DNA of 64,000 nucleotides, taken from assembly GCA_025093555.1 (NCBI GenBank), contig JAIWNF010000049.1, forward strand, positions 62,001 through 126,000, given 5' to 3'. Under the pieces are notes generated by a model that saw only the letters and a list, made by a program, of their open reading frames with translations, made no database searches and was not told the origin of the DNA. Both the position numbers and the translations under genes were made by a program. Below are positions 23,721-34,634 of this stretch, one piece after another. Position 1 is the first letter of the stretch. Every line of letters begins with the position of its first letter. Origin of the DNA: Circinella umbellata (Eukaryota > Mucoromycota > Mucoromycetes > Mucorales > Lichtheimiaceae).

Positions 23721-26589
23721 TTACTTTTTAGAAGCGGATAAAGAAGTGGATGAAGAATCATCATTCAAATTATATGCAGCAAGTTTTCTTTTTCTTTGAG
23801 TGGGGATTGAAGTAAAGCAGATGGGAATGGGGAGAGCATCATAATGTTTTTTGAATCCATAATCGAGGACATCATCGCTTGCTATTTCATCTTCAATTGA
23901 TTTAAGAGTATTTTCCATTTGTAATTTGATTCCATATATTGCTTTGAAAATTGGTTTGATTAACTTTATAAATACGGAAGGATTAATGGATACTGAAGCT
24001 CTTTTGGAAACCGTGATAAGCGGCATACATATCTTTTTGGATTATCTACTACCATTTGGTTCATGTAAATACCTGAACATAAAAAAGAAGATATTAGACA
24101 ATGTTTGAAAAACGAATGTATATTATTATTATGGCTGTTAAAAAAAGCATACCCGGTATATTGAAGCTGCAAGTCATAAGACTACGCTGAATACCAGGAT
24201 ACATTCGTACCATTCGTAACAACATATCCTTCATTGTTTTCGGGGCCTTTAACCCCAGTTCATTTATTGCCTTGTTGCTATCTGTTATTGAATTCAAACC
24301 AACTTCGGTGGTCCCATACTCATTCTTTGGGAGTGCCGTATAAAAAAAAGATCGGCGCGTGTGCCAAAAATCCGTCTAGGGACATCAATTTTATCTTGCA
24401 TATTTTTTCGAGCTTCATTTTATGCGGAACGTTTTCGTAATCACTGTGCATTATCCATCCTTGAATTCAAGGATCAACTGTTAGAACAGGTTGTAGGGAT
24501 TTGAAATAGCGAAGGATTAGATTCAAGGATGGATCCTTGAAAAGCAATAGCTGAAGTTTTTTTGTGGAAATAAACTAAAAGAAAACAAAAAGATCGAATG
24601 CTTCTATCTTCATTTGTTAGTTTAACATGTTTGCTCAACAAGAAACTGTATTGTTATCACAGATGTGCGGAGATTTTCACTCAGCCTTTTCTTATATGCT
24701 TCTTTTTTTATTTTTTTTTGACAGCCGAAAAAAAAAATTGTTGTCAACAAAAATTACCTGGAGAAATCATTGATCATAATCTTTATCCTTGATTAAATGT
24801 GCTATTTTATAGCATTGTTGTATGATTTTTGAGGTATTACGAAAATATTCTCTCGGTCTAGTTCAAGGATCAAAGGATGAAATTCAAGGATTGACTCTCG
24901 AAAATGGTCAAACATCCGATGATCCTTTGTTCATCCTTGAAAATTAATTTTTCAAGGATGAAATTGGGCACGATGTAATGCTGATGCATAGCTCGTCTTT
25001 TCGCCACTGTGTCAAATAATTCAAATATAATTAATACCTTGTTAACAACGATGGTAATAATAATTAAAAGAAAATTCAATATTTACCTGGAAGTCATTAT
25101 TTCTGAACTGTCGAAACATAAATATATAATCTGCCATACACGATGGAGTAAATCAGACTCTGATATTACATCTCTTTTTAGAAAATCACAATAATACGTA
25201 AAGGTTCAGTGAGTTTATGTGGAAATTCTAGCTCTGGATCATTTCTCGGGTTGAATATCTGTTTATTTACTTTTTTCCAAAGATCGTCCAATGCTACCTA
25301 TTTAAATTATATAAATTATTTACATGTTTTTATTTTTGCCGTTGATGTTTTTTTCGCCGGGTTTTATTATATTACCAGGCCTTCGAATTGCTGTAGATAT
25401 TCTTGCATTTTCTCAGATAGGGGGGGCAATGTTGGTCGGTTAAAACTACTTATTTCTTCCCGTTCTTCTTCAGTAAAATATTTGTCCCAAATTGGATCCA
25501 AGGGATCAATTATCATGGAGTGAGCACCTCTAATTTTTTTTTAAAAAAAAATATATTAACAGCAAAAGAAAATCGTTAATGACAAAGGAAAAAAAATTGT
25601 ACATACTGTTCCACCTTATTATCTTTTGCACACTGTTGCATTACTTTTTCAACTTTTCTGTCACTCCATGACAGCGTCCACATTTTGTTATCGATCAAAC
25701 TCTCATAGAGTGAGTCGACACAATTGATTTCAGACGCTGATAAAGAGTGGCATGCTGAAATGCTGCTGCTGCTGCTGCTTGTATTTGGTGCTCTGGACAC
25801 GTTTGATGGTGATGATTAGGGATCTTAAGTACAATCCGGATTTCCGAAAATCCGATCCGTTTCAAAACGGATCGGATTCGAAATGGTGCCAATCCAATCC
25901 GGATCGGTCTACTAAGAACCCTAATAATGATGATGTAGATGAAGTAGTTGTTGCCTAGAAATAATAATACATACAAACAAAAATGTCAGTGTCAAAAAAA
26001 AGTTTGTAAAAATAAACAAATCAAGTGATTCAAAATGAAACGCGTCAAAAATACAAGAGAAAAATGATAATAACAAAAATCAACATAAGCGAACCTGTAG
26101 GTTAGCACTACCAACGGATGTTAGAGTAGAACTGATAGCAGACTGATTATTAACGCAGGTGACTATAGCTTTGTACCAATTGGGCTTGCCCTGAATCTGA
26201 AAATAGTGAAGGAAAAGATTATAAACAACATGAAGAAAATATATATAATATCGAGTGCCGTTTAGAGAACGAAAGAAAAAAATATAGAAAAAATACTAAC
26301 AGATTCTTTATTTAAACTGTCAGCAACTAACTTGTACTTCTTTGTCCAATGCCGCTTAATATCAAAATCTTTCGTGAAAATAAGCTTGGCTACTTGGGTT
26401 TCTACAAAGTTTTCAAGTGTCGGATTCTCGGTGGAGCTGAAATATTGCAAAAGCACTATAATATCCAGAAAATTTGTTAGCACTTAGTTTATAAAAAGCT
26501 GGTTTTCAGGTGAAAAATTCCTAACATTCTTCTTCATTGTCAATGGGCGACGTGTCGGTTGCGAGCTTGGTTGTCATGTTGGTTGACAT
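23721..26589 (-). pseudogene. Frameshifted multi-exon gene of a Mucoromycota-type expanded family
   Basis: Spliced minus-strand exons can be followed from a putative ATG at 26589 (MSTNMTTKLATDTSP). They continue through LLQYFSSTENPTLENF (about 26450), IQGKPNWYKAIVTC (26199-26098), a Ser-rich exon with WTLSWSDRKVEKVM (about 25680) and DPIWDKYFTEEEREEI (about 25470) to FLKRDVISESDLLHRVW (about 25170), KAPKTMKDMLLRMV (about 24240) and RYVCRLSRF (about 24010). The frame is lost near 25195, near 24340 and near 24010, and a ~510 bp element splits it at 24452-24962. The order of these blocks resembles, from memory, a large uncharacterised protein family in Mucorales genomes. Function is unknown. Sequencing errors could mimic single frameshifts but not all of them. 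Confidence 0.6.
24452..24962. mobile_element. ~510 bp insertion bounded by CATCCTTGAA inverted motifs
   Basis: The left boundary reads CATCCTTGAATTCAAGGAT and the right boundary is an imperfect palindrome of the same motif (CATCCTTGAAAA ... TTTCAAGGATG). Further subterminal copies of TTCAAGGAT lie at about 24520 and 24861-24890. No coding frame. It splits the pseudogene between its ASALHRAQFH block and the downstream GTRADLFF block. It is best explained as a small non-autonomous transposon; the family is unknown. Confidence 0.55.
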
Positions 26590-28226
26590 GGGGAAGAGTA
26601 ACGTTTGCTTTCCAAGTAAAAAACAACCCTTTTATTGAGAAAAAACAGGCCCGGACATGTATGAGGCAAAAAAAAATTAATTGTTCTCAATTAGGAAATG
26701 GCCCTAGTAGCGAGACTATTCTATTGTAAAATGATTAATTGTATTTTATATATGGGTTGGTACTTATAACTATTAAAAAAATAAAAAGATAATAATAACT
26801 AGCTATTTGTCATACTTACTGTAAATATAATATTTGACCAAATTATATTGTTGAAGTAACTATTTTGCCACAGAGAGTGTTGTATTTTACTTTTTTGTTC
26901 CCTTTACACTCAAAGGTGTCACAAATGGTACATGTATTTTAATGTTTTTATGAATGTCTTCAAGGAGATTATTATTGCTGCTGCTTCTGCTGCTGCTGCT
27001 ATCTGTAAATGTTTGTAGTGCTATAATAGAATTTGGATCTGTTAATACTAAATTCTATTGCAGCTACAGTTAACACTTTCGAAGACGTACTTATCACTTC
27101 AAATAAACTCGATTCCATAGCACTGGATTCAATAGCAGTAGTTCGACTAATGGTAGATTCATTATTAATGGTCCGATTGTTAACAATGTTCTTGGTAGCA
27201 GTAACATAAGTAGAATTTTCATCTCCACACACGCAATCATGAACTCTCCATTATATTTTCTCCTGGCATTAGGATTTCTTCCTTCTGTTTTTTCTCCCAC
27301 GCCTTTTTATTATTGGAGTTATATTCCATTGTGACACTATTGAACCAATCCATGACACCAATAACTTTTTTTTAATATTGACGCTAATAAAGTAATAATG
27401 TATGAACTTTTTTCTCTCTTATGCTTTATGCTTACCTGTTTAAATCTCAGCCATGCCATAGTCAAAGGTGATTGGACGTCATAGTCTTTTTTTATTGGCT
27501 TTCGCTGCCTCATTCACTTTAGCAGTGCCCAAAAAAGATGTTTCTATTTTATAATCCCCGATGTAATCAAATAACTCATGTGCCAGCTTGGTAACTGTTT
27601 TGCGCGATTAGCTTTTGGACAGAACGAATATTACATCAATCTATATCCTGTAGATCTTTACTACATCGCTTTGCTCCCTCTTCTTTTCCTTCTCCTTCAT
27701 GCCTTCTTTGTTCAGAAGCTCCGGACACTTTAACGCCTTCTCTTTATGTATGGCCATATAAGTAGGCGGTATGACAACTTATTTGGTTCAATCCATTCCT
27801 TCAAAATCCATCGGAACAACAGACACATCAAGCTTTTTTTCCTCTGCATTTTCCACTCAATCTATCTCCAGTCAGTAGTCATGTAATCATTTCCTGGGCT
27901 CTCTATGGTATTTGGTCCGCGCATTAAAGCCTGGTATTTGACGCGTCCCTTTTGACATTGACACATTGTACAATATCTACGCCATCTCCCGTCACAAAGA
28001 CTTCATACGAACCACCGTAACAGTTCTTGTAATTTTCTTTACTAGCCTCATTTCATATTCCTCTGCCCGACGTTGATCCCAGTTTATTTTTAGGTTTCCA
28101 TTTATTCCTTTTCTTTGTCCATATCTCTTTCCTGCTTTCTTTCTTTTATCATTACCACTCATTACTCCGACGTGATAATAAATAAAACTGGAAGTCCCCA
28201 AAAAAAAATAGTTTTCTTTTATTCAA
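26590..28226 (-). other. Accessory stretch with decayed coding-like segments
   Basis: No intact gene. Minus-strand coding-like blocks appear at 27992-28164 (GKRYGQRKGINGNLKINW.. with charged composition), at about 27850-27960 (RVKYQALMRGPNTIESPG) and at 27440-27760 (ALKCPELLNKEGMKEKEK, TVTKLAHELFDYIGDYK), separated by stops and frame changes. The composition suggests an old transposase or expanded-family gene, but I cannot name it. A (GCT)n run lies at 26978-26999. Confidence 0.35.
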
Positions 28227-28570
28227 TTGCCAGGACCGCTACCGTCCTAATACCACGGATATGTCCGAGTGATCATTGTGCACGCCATTTCCGCCATCTA
28301 ATGTCCGTATGGTCTCTACACTTTGTGAGCGCTTTTTCATCTGCTAGTACCGCTAGCATTTTAATACCATGGATACGTCCAAGTGATCAATGTGCACGCC
28401 TTGACTTCATTAATTGTCCGTTTGGTCTCTGCGCAATGTGAACGTGTTTCTTTTTATATTGCCAGGACCGCTACCGTCCTAATACCACGAATATGTCCGA
28501 GTGATCATTGTGCACGCCATTTCCGCCATCTAATGTCCGTGTGGTCTCTACACTTTGTGAGCGGCTTTTA
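28227..28570 (+). repeat. Three-unit ~116 bp tandem repeat (A-B-A)
   Basis: Unit 1 (from 28227) and unit 3 (from 28459) both begin TTGCCAGGACCGCTACCGTC and differ at only a few of ~110 positions. The middle unit (from about 28338) is clearly diverged but keeps the blocks TAATACCA, GTCCAAGTGATCAATGTGCACGCC and GGTCTCTGC. Each unit includes the short palindrome CGGATATGTCCG or a variant. The GC content is above that of the surroundings. The readable frame through it appears incidental. Confidence 0.85.
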
Positions 28571-29797
28571 ATTGTCTATTTTCAGACTGACGTACACAGA
28601 CTCTATCAAATATATAAAGCAGGCGAGAGGATAAATTTGACAATTTTTTTTTGGGGAGGGGGGAACTACATATAATAAGGGAAGTGTTGTTATATATATA
28701 TATATATAATGGAGGAATAAGAAGAAGGCGTGGTAAAAAAGGTGGAATGATTAGAGACTTGGTATTCTTAAATTTTTTCAAGCAGACAATTGGAGTATTA
28801 AATATGATACCGTCGTCGAATTTCTTTGTTGAAAATAAAGGTAACTTAGTTGTATAATTATCTTAGAAACTGTACCTAATGGTACCTTATGTGTAACTGA
28901 ACAAGTCATCCAGTTTTATTTTTTTTTAGGATATCAAATCAACATAACCTAAAACTCATTAAATGCTAGATAATGATACTCTAACGATCGTGATCAAGCC
29001 CAATCAAATTATATTTAGCTCTTTATTGATATCCGATTTATTTTAGTTATTATAGATGTATTGCTACTCTACTATTATTTACTTGTATAATATACCCAAA
29101 TGCTTTAAATAACTTTGTTGGTGTACCATGGATGGTATATAGCATGTATCATTGTTGTTGTTGTTGTTGTTAATATACAGTTTTTCTTAAAAGCATTGTT
29201 ACTTGATGAAAAAAGTGTAAATATAAAATACAATCAAACTTGCAAGATATCTCGCAATCTGACAACAGTTGAATACTACCATCTCTACTATTTACGTATA
29301 TCAGAATGTAGAATCATGTAAAACTGATGATAGATAATAATGATGTATCGAATATCAAAAAATAGAAACATAAATAATAATGGATGCAAATATAAAAAAT
29401 AGCGGGAACACGAGAAAGTAATAAGAAAAGAAAAACCTAAAATGTACGTATTATGATCACGCGACTACCTTATGGACCTAAGGTTATTGTATCAGACTGA
29501 TGATCTGATAGATCAAAACCATGAACATTTTTACGATAGACTATACCGGAAAGACTATGATATGAATTACATAAACAAAACTAGTGCCATAATTATTTCT
29601 TAAATAACAGACTATAGATATATTTGGCATGATTATCTTTCTTTACCAGGTAAATGGTAAAAAAAGAAAAAAGTACGGGTGAGACAAAATTTTTGGGGGG
29701 AGTGAAATGAACAAAGCCGATATTTTTTTTTTGTTATAACTTGCTGTAACTGAACAAAACACTACACACACTTTCGCTTGTTTCGGAGATCTTGTCC
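28571..29797. other. Intergenic region upstream of RUD3
   Basis: AT-rich, with a G-run near 28652, an (AT)n tract near 28692, a (TTG)n run near 29154 and a G-run near 29695. No supported gene. The right end is the presumed RUD3 promoter. Confidence 0.6.
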
Positions 29798-32435
29798 ATG
29801 TCCAACACTAATGGTAACTTTTAGAGAGAAATAAAAATAGGAGACGATCGCATCATCATTGAAGTGTCAATATAAAAATATAATATACAAAGCTCTAATT
29901 TTTTCTCTTTTCATAATAAAAAAAAAATAGAAGCGGCAGAGGCATTTGCACAAAAAGAAACAGAATGGAAAACACAACTTTCGACTCTACGGAATAAACT
30001 CACTCAAGCAGGAAGCCATTTAAAGACATTAACTCAAGAGAATGCTCGACTTAATAAACAAATTAATGAGTTTACAAATAAAGAAACTACTTGGAATAAA
30101 GAACGGGATGAAAATAGTCGAATAGCAATAGAATTAGTCACTGCCCTGGAAAAAGTATTGGGTCATCAAAGTCCTGTACCTGATGTTTCTTCACCCACCA
30201 AACTTGAACAATATGCTCGTGACGCAGAGAAGCATTTTTCGACCAAGTTAGAACATATCAAAAACGAAGTTACAGAAAAATCAAAAGAAGAAGGTAGTTT
30301 ATTTTTCTGGTTACTAATACGTGTTAAAGAGTTTAGTGGTTAAAATTTGATTTATTTAGACAAGAAAGAACTTGAAAAGATCAAAAAAGAAAATGAAAAG
30401 TTGTCAGAACAGTTAAAAGGTAAGTAAAAAAGGGTGTTTTGGGGGAGGGGGGAATAATCAAATCAACTTTATTTATTTAATAATAAACTTAATTTTTATT
30501 AGAGGCATCATCTCAAAAATCTTCTTCATCTTCACCAACACTTATTGATACATCCTCATTAACTATTGAATCTATTCAACAAAGTATTTATAATTTAACG
30601 GATGATTTAGAGAATGGAACAATAGATAGTTCTCTTCCACCTACTCTTTTACAATCATTTGAAAAGTTACGATCTAATTGTGTAGATCAAGTTCATTCTT
30701 TGAATAAAGAAAAACGTATTGCTGAAACTACACAAAATGGTAAATTATATATATTTAATTATTCAATCAAGTTGTAACTAACTAACTAACTAACTAACCT
30801 TTGTTTTTGTCTTATTAAAGATTTAAAACGTCAATCCACACTACTTCAATTATCTGTCAACCATCTTTCTGAAGAAAAAGAAAAGGTTATAACCGAAAAG
30901 GACGAACTTTTAAAACAATTAGAACAATTCAAACAATTTGAAATACGCTCTAAAGAATTAGAAGAACAATTAAAAACCACCGAAAAACAAAAAAAAGAAA
31001 GTGAATCACGTGTCAAAAATTTACAAGAAGAACATCAAAATTTAATATCTAAATTATCCCATTTGAAGGAAACTCTTGCACCAAGGTTAGAAGCAGATAA
31101 AGCGCTTCGACAACGTGTATCCGAATTAACAAATCAATTGGAATCTACTGAGCATGAGTTATCACAAGTACGTACAGATATGTTAAAACGTGACAAAGAA
31201 GCTTCTGATCAACTTCATCAACAAGAACGAGAAATTACACAATTACAATCACAAATTTTACAAGTTCAACATGAAAGAGATGAATGGAAAGAGAATACAA
31301 TACAATTAGAAGCACAAAGAAATCAATTAGATGATGAATATCAACATTTAAAAAATGAATTTGATACTCTTTATCAACAAAGAGAAAACGAACTTAAAGA
31401 GCAAGAATTTGAAAGATCAAGTTTAGCCAATTTACAAACTGTTCTGGAAGAGTTTCAATCTAGTAAGTTATATTTTATTATCTTTTCCTTTCCTTCACTC
31501 AAGAAGATCATTTCTTCTTATATCTGAAAAATAAAATAAAAAACGTGCATATTGAACCAGAAAGTACGATTTACCAGGTAAAGACAGTGAAATACGTGCA
31601 GCTGTTGAACATATTCAACGTCAATTGGATATCACCAAAAAAGCAAGTGCTGAATATCAAGAAAGAGCACGTGTGGCAGAGGTAAAATAAGAACATCATT
31701 ATTATATTATTACTATTACCATATCTAATATCTTTTTTTTTCTTTAAATACAGAGTTCTTTAGAACAATATCAACAAGATGTTGCTAAAACTCAAAGATA
31801 TGAACAAGAAATTAAAGAAAAGAATTTATTAATAGGAAAACTACGTCACGAAGGTTTGTATATATATATAAATATTAAATGCTATAATAAACGATTCATT
31901 AATTATATATTATATATATTATATATATTAGCTATTATATTAAATGAACATCTTATTGAAGCAATGAGACGATTAAAAGAAGAATCAAATGATAGTAATG
32001 TGGATAGACAACTTATTGCAAACTTAATTATCGGATTCTTGGTTGCACCACGAGGAGATCAAAAACGATTTGAAATATTAAATATTATTGCAAGTGTATT
32101 ACAAATGTCAGATGAACAAAAAGAACATATTGGTCTTTTAAGACCTAATAAAAATTCTCAATCTACTTTTTCACCTAATACATCACCACCGGGTTGGACA
32201 TCTACTACGCAACAACAGCAACAACAAAATAATGATACACAACAGGTAAAAATAAAGAGACATTATTATTTGTTTTCAAAGTAAAAATATATTTATAATT
32301 TCTTTTATATAGTCATTTACGGATGCTTGGATATCCTTCTTATTAAAAGAATCAAATACTTTTCATCCTGGTAAAAATAATTCAACATCAGAATCAACAT
32401 CACCAGGATCCAATAAAAATGTATCAGATATATAA
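29798..32435 (+). CDS. RUD3: Rud3/GMAP-210-like golgin with GRAB domain
   Basis: Coiled-coil tether of the cis-Golgi, expected to bind Arf1 through its GRAB domain. Nine exons: 29798-29813, 29931-30293, 30360-30419, 30503-30739, 30821-31462, 31578-31681, 31754-31853, 31932-32245 and 32313-32435, giving 652 aa. Residues ~10-510 are almost continuous heptad-rich coiled coil (Gln/Glu/Lys-rich). Near the C-terminus is NEHLIEAMRRLKEES, followed by the GRAB block DRQLIANLIIGFLVAPRGDQKRFEILNIIASVL, which in Rud3 and GMAP-210 mediates Arf-GTP binding. The tail has a Gln run and WISFLLKESNTFHPG. The first coding exon is 16 nt. It converges with FIP1, leaving 248 bp between stops. Confidence 0.88.
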
Positions 32436-32683
32436 AAACAACAAACTTCAATACATAGATACACACATTATATATATATATATATCTATATAGTTTATAT
32501 ATAACCCCCCCCCCAAATAATAATAATAATAATCAAATATTATTATATTTTTAATTTAATTTGCTTAAAAAAAGGGCAATTTATATAATCATGCAAATAA
32601 TGTAAAAAAAAAAATTGAATGATGAGGATTGATGATATTATGATGAAGAAGAAAAGGGAGGGGGGGGATAATAGAACATTTAA

Positions 32684-34445
32684 CTATGGAAAGAATGGTG
32701 GTTGCATTTGTGGCCAGTAAAATGGATTATTCCTAATGGGATATATTGATTCATTTTTAGTTTTATAATTTATAATAATAAAAGATTATATATAATAACT
32801 TACATCATATTAGTATTAGTATTATTGTTATTATTATTATTATCATCTTTGTCATTATTTCCATCTGGTCTATTAGATGATCGTCCTATATATATATATA
32901 TGTATGTGACATTTAATTTCATTTGTCCTTGTTTAGAATAGACTACTCATATATTTAAATATATATATTTACCTAATCGACCACCACGTCCTGTAATATT
33001 TACTGGTCCTCTATTACCAACAGCTCTCATAACAGCTGGGCTTGATCCAGTTTGTGCTGGTGAACTCATACCAGGGGGTGGAACTCCCATACCAGGCATA
33101 CCTAACATAGGATTTGGCATACCATGCATACCCAATGGCATACCACCATCCACCATAGCACCTGGAGGCATCATCATACCCATTGGCATAAATTCACTCA
33201 TATCCATATCACCCATCATCTATAAAAATATATATATATATTAACATTCATGTCTTAAAAAAACATTCTTTTTCTTTTACCTTTTTATTTTCCCTAAACA
33301 TTTTTTGTTGAGCACAATATGCTTTCCAAGTGACTTCATTAAATCCATAATTGAAATAATCAGTGATATCAGCACCTGGTTTTCTCCATGGTCTATCTTC
33401 AAATGAATCAAGATCAACATCAGTAATGGGTTGTCCATTATATTCACCCACTTGTTCTAAATTAATTCCATTGACAGCACTACTGCCTTTTCCACTTTGT
33501 TGTCCTGATCCTCCTTGACCACCTGCATTGGCTTGTGGGGAAGAAGATGATGTAGGTGCTGCTGCTGACCTTGCTTGTTGTCCAGGTTTAATATTAAGTA
33601 ATGATGATCCAGGTTTTTCATCGGGTGTATTTATTGCTTCATTTCTATCCAATGTAAATTATTATTACCCATTCATTTATAATTAAATTGAATCACAAAT
33701 TCCTTTATACTTACTCTTTTGCCTCTTCTGTAGGTTTCACATTATCTTCTGGTTCCAAAATAATTTCAAGATCCTTTAAAAAATAATCATTAATAATTGA
33801 ATTCCATTAATAAATGATATATATATATATATTTACTTACATCTTCACTTTCATCATCATCTTCCATAATTTCTGCTTCCGGATTAACATTCTGTTCAAT
33901 ATTAGGTTCTTGATCCACTTCCATATCTTGTTTACTATTTTTCATATAATTATAATAAGCATCTTTTAAATATATATTGGGAAATTGATTAATTATATTT
34001 TACCTTGTGCCTATCTCTTGTGTCCTGAAAATAAATAAATAAACAAGTTTTCCATAAATAACAAGCATAAAACACAAAACTTTTAATACGTAAAGAAAAG
34101 AAAAGAAAGAAAACTTACTCATTGGCTGCACTGCCTCCATAAAGCTGGTATAAATCGTCATCGTCTTCTAAAAATATAAAGAACCCAATTTTTCAATAAA
34201 AAAAATCAGCGTAAACTACTTGTTTGTTCTTGAAAAAAAATGAGTCGCTTTTTTTTTTTACCTCGTGAATTGTTTTTTGAAGTTGATTTGGAAGAGTTTG
34301 CTGCTTTATCATTATCGTTGCTCGTCATTTCAGTATCGTTATCTACATTTTTTTTTGTTAAACTATTATTATTTTCACCATTAGAAGAAGATCCATATAA
34401 AAATTCGTCTACATCGTCGTCTTCAATTTCATTGTTAGGATTCAT
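32684..34445 (-). CDS. FIP1: Pre-mRNA 3'-end-processing factor Fip1
   Basis: Subunit of the cleavage/polyadenylation machinery that links poly(A) polymerase to CPF. Nine exons: 34445-34262, 34167-34119, 34024-34004, 33934-33841, 33773-33715, 33644-33281, 33219-32973, 32885-32804 and 32732-32684, giving 382 aa. The N-terminal half is acidic ([11 protein letters not shown] and [14 protein letters not shown]). The diagnostic Fip1 motif is [20 protein letters not shown], followed by [16 protein letters not shown] (about residues 225-257). The C-terminal part is Met/Gly/Pro-rich and ends [14 protein letters not shown]. The last two exons are short and were chosen because they keep the frame. The start is 189 bp from the divergent GH35 gene. 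Confidence 0.93.
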
Positions 34446-34634
34446 TTTTTTTTTTAAAGAAAGAAAAAAGTGGGTAGTGTATAAAGCAATCCGTTATTCC
34501 ACCCCAATTATTATAATCAAAAAAGAGAGAAAAAAATATGCTTCTATCGAGCTCCGACGAATTGTTTCTCATCTCCTCTTTTTCCTTTTTGTTTTTATTT
34601 TTATTTTCGCAGTTTCTAACGCGAGTTGTTAGAA
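34446..34634. promoter_or_regulatory. Short divergent promoter between FIP1 and GH35
   Basis: Only 189 bp separate the two start codons, so the leaders and control sites of both genes must lie here or inside the flanking exons. Poly-T/poly-A tracts occur on both sides. No TATA box or known factor site is obvious. Confidence 0.6.

Noticed and set aside
28115..28571. Two plus-strand frames across the A-B-A repeat encoding a repeated IPRICPSDHCARHF-like peptide
   Set aside because: The repetition follows from the DNA repeat; no start, splice or conservation signal suggests translation.
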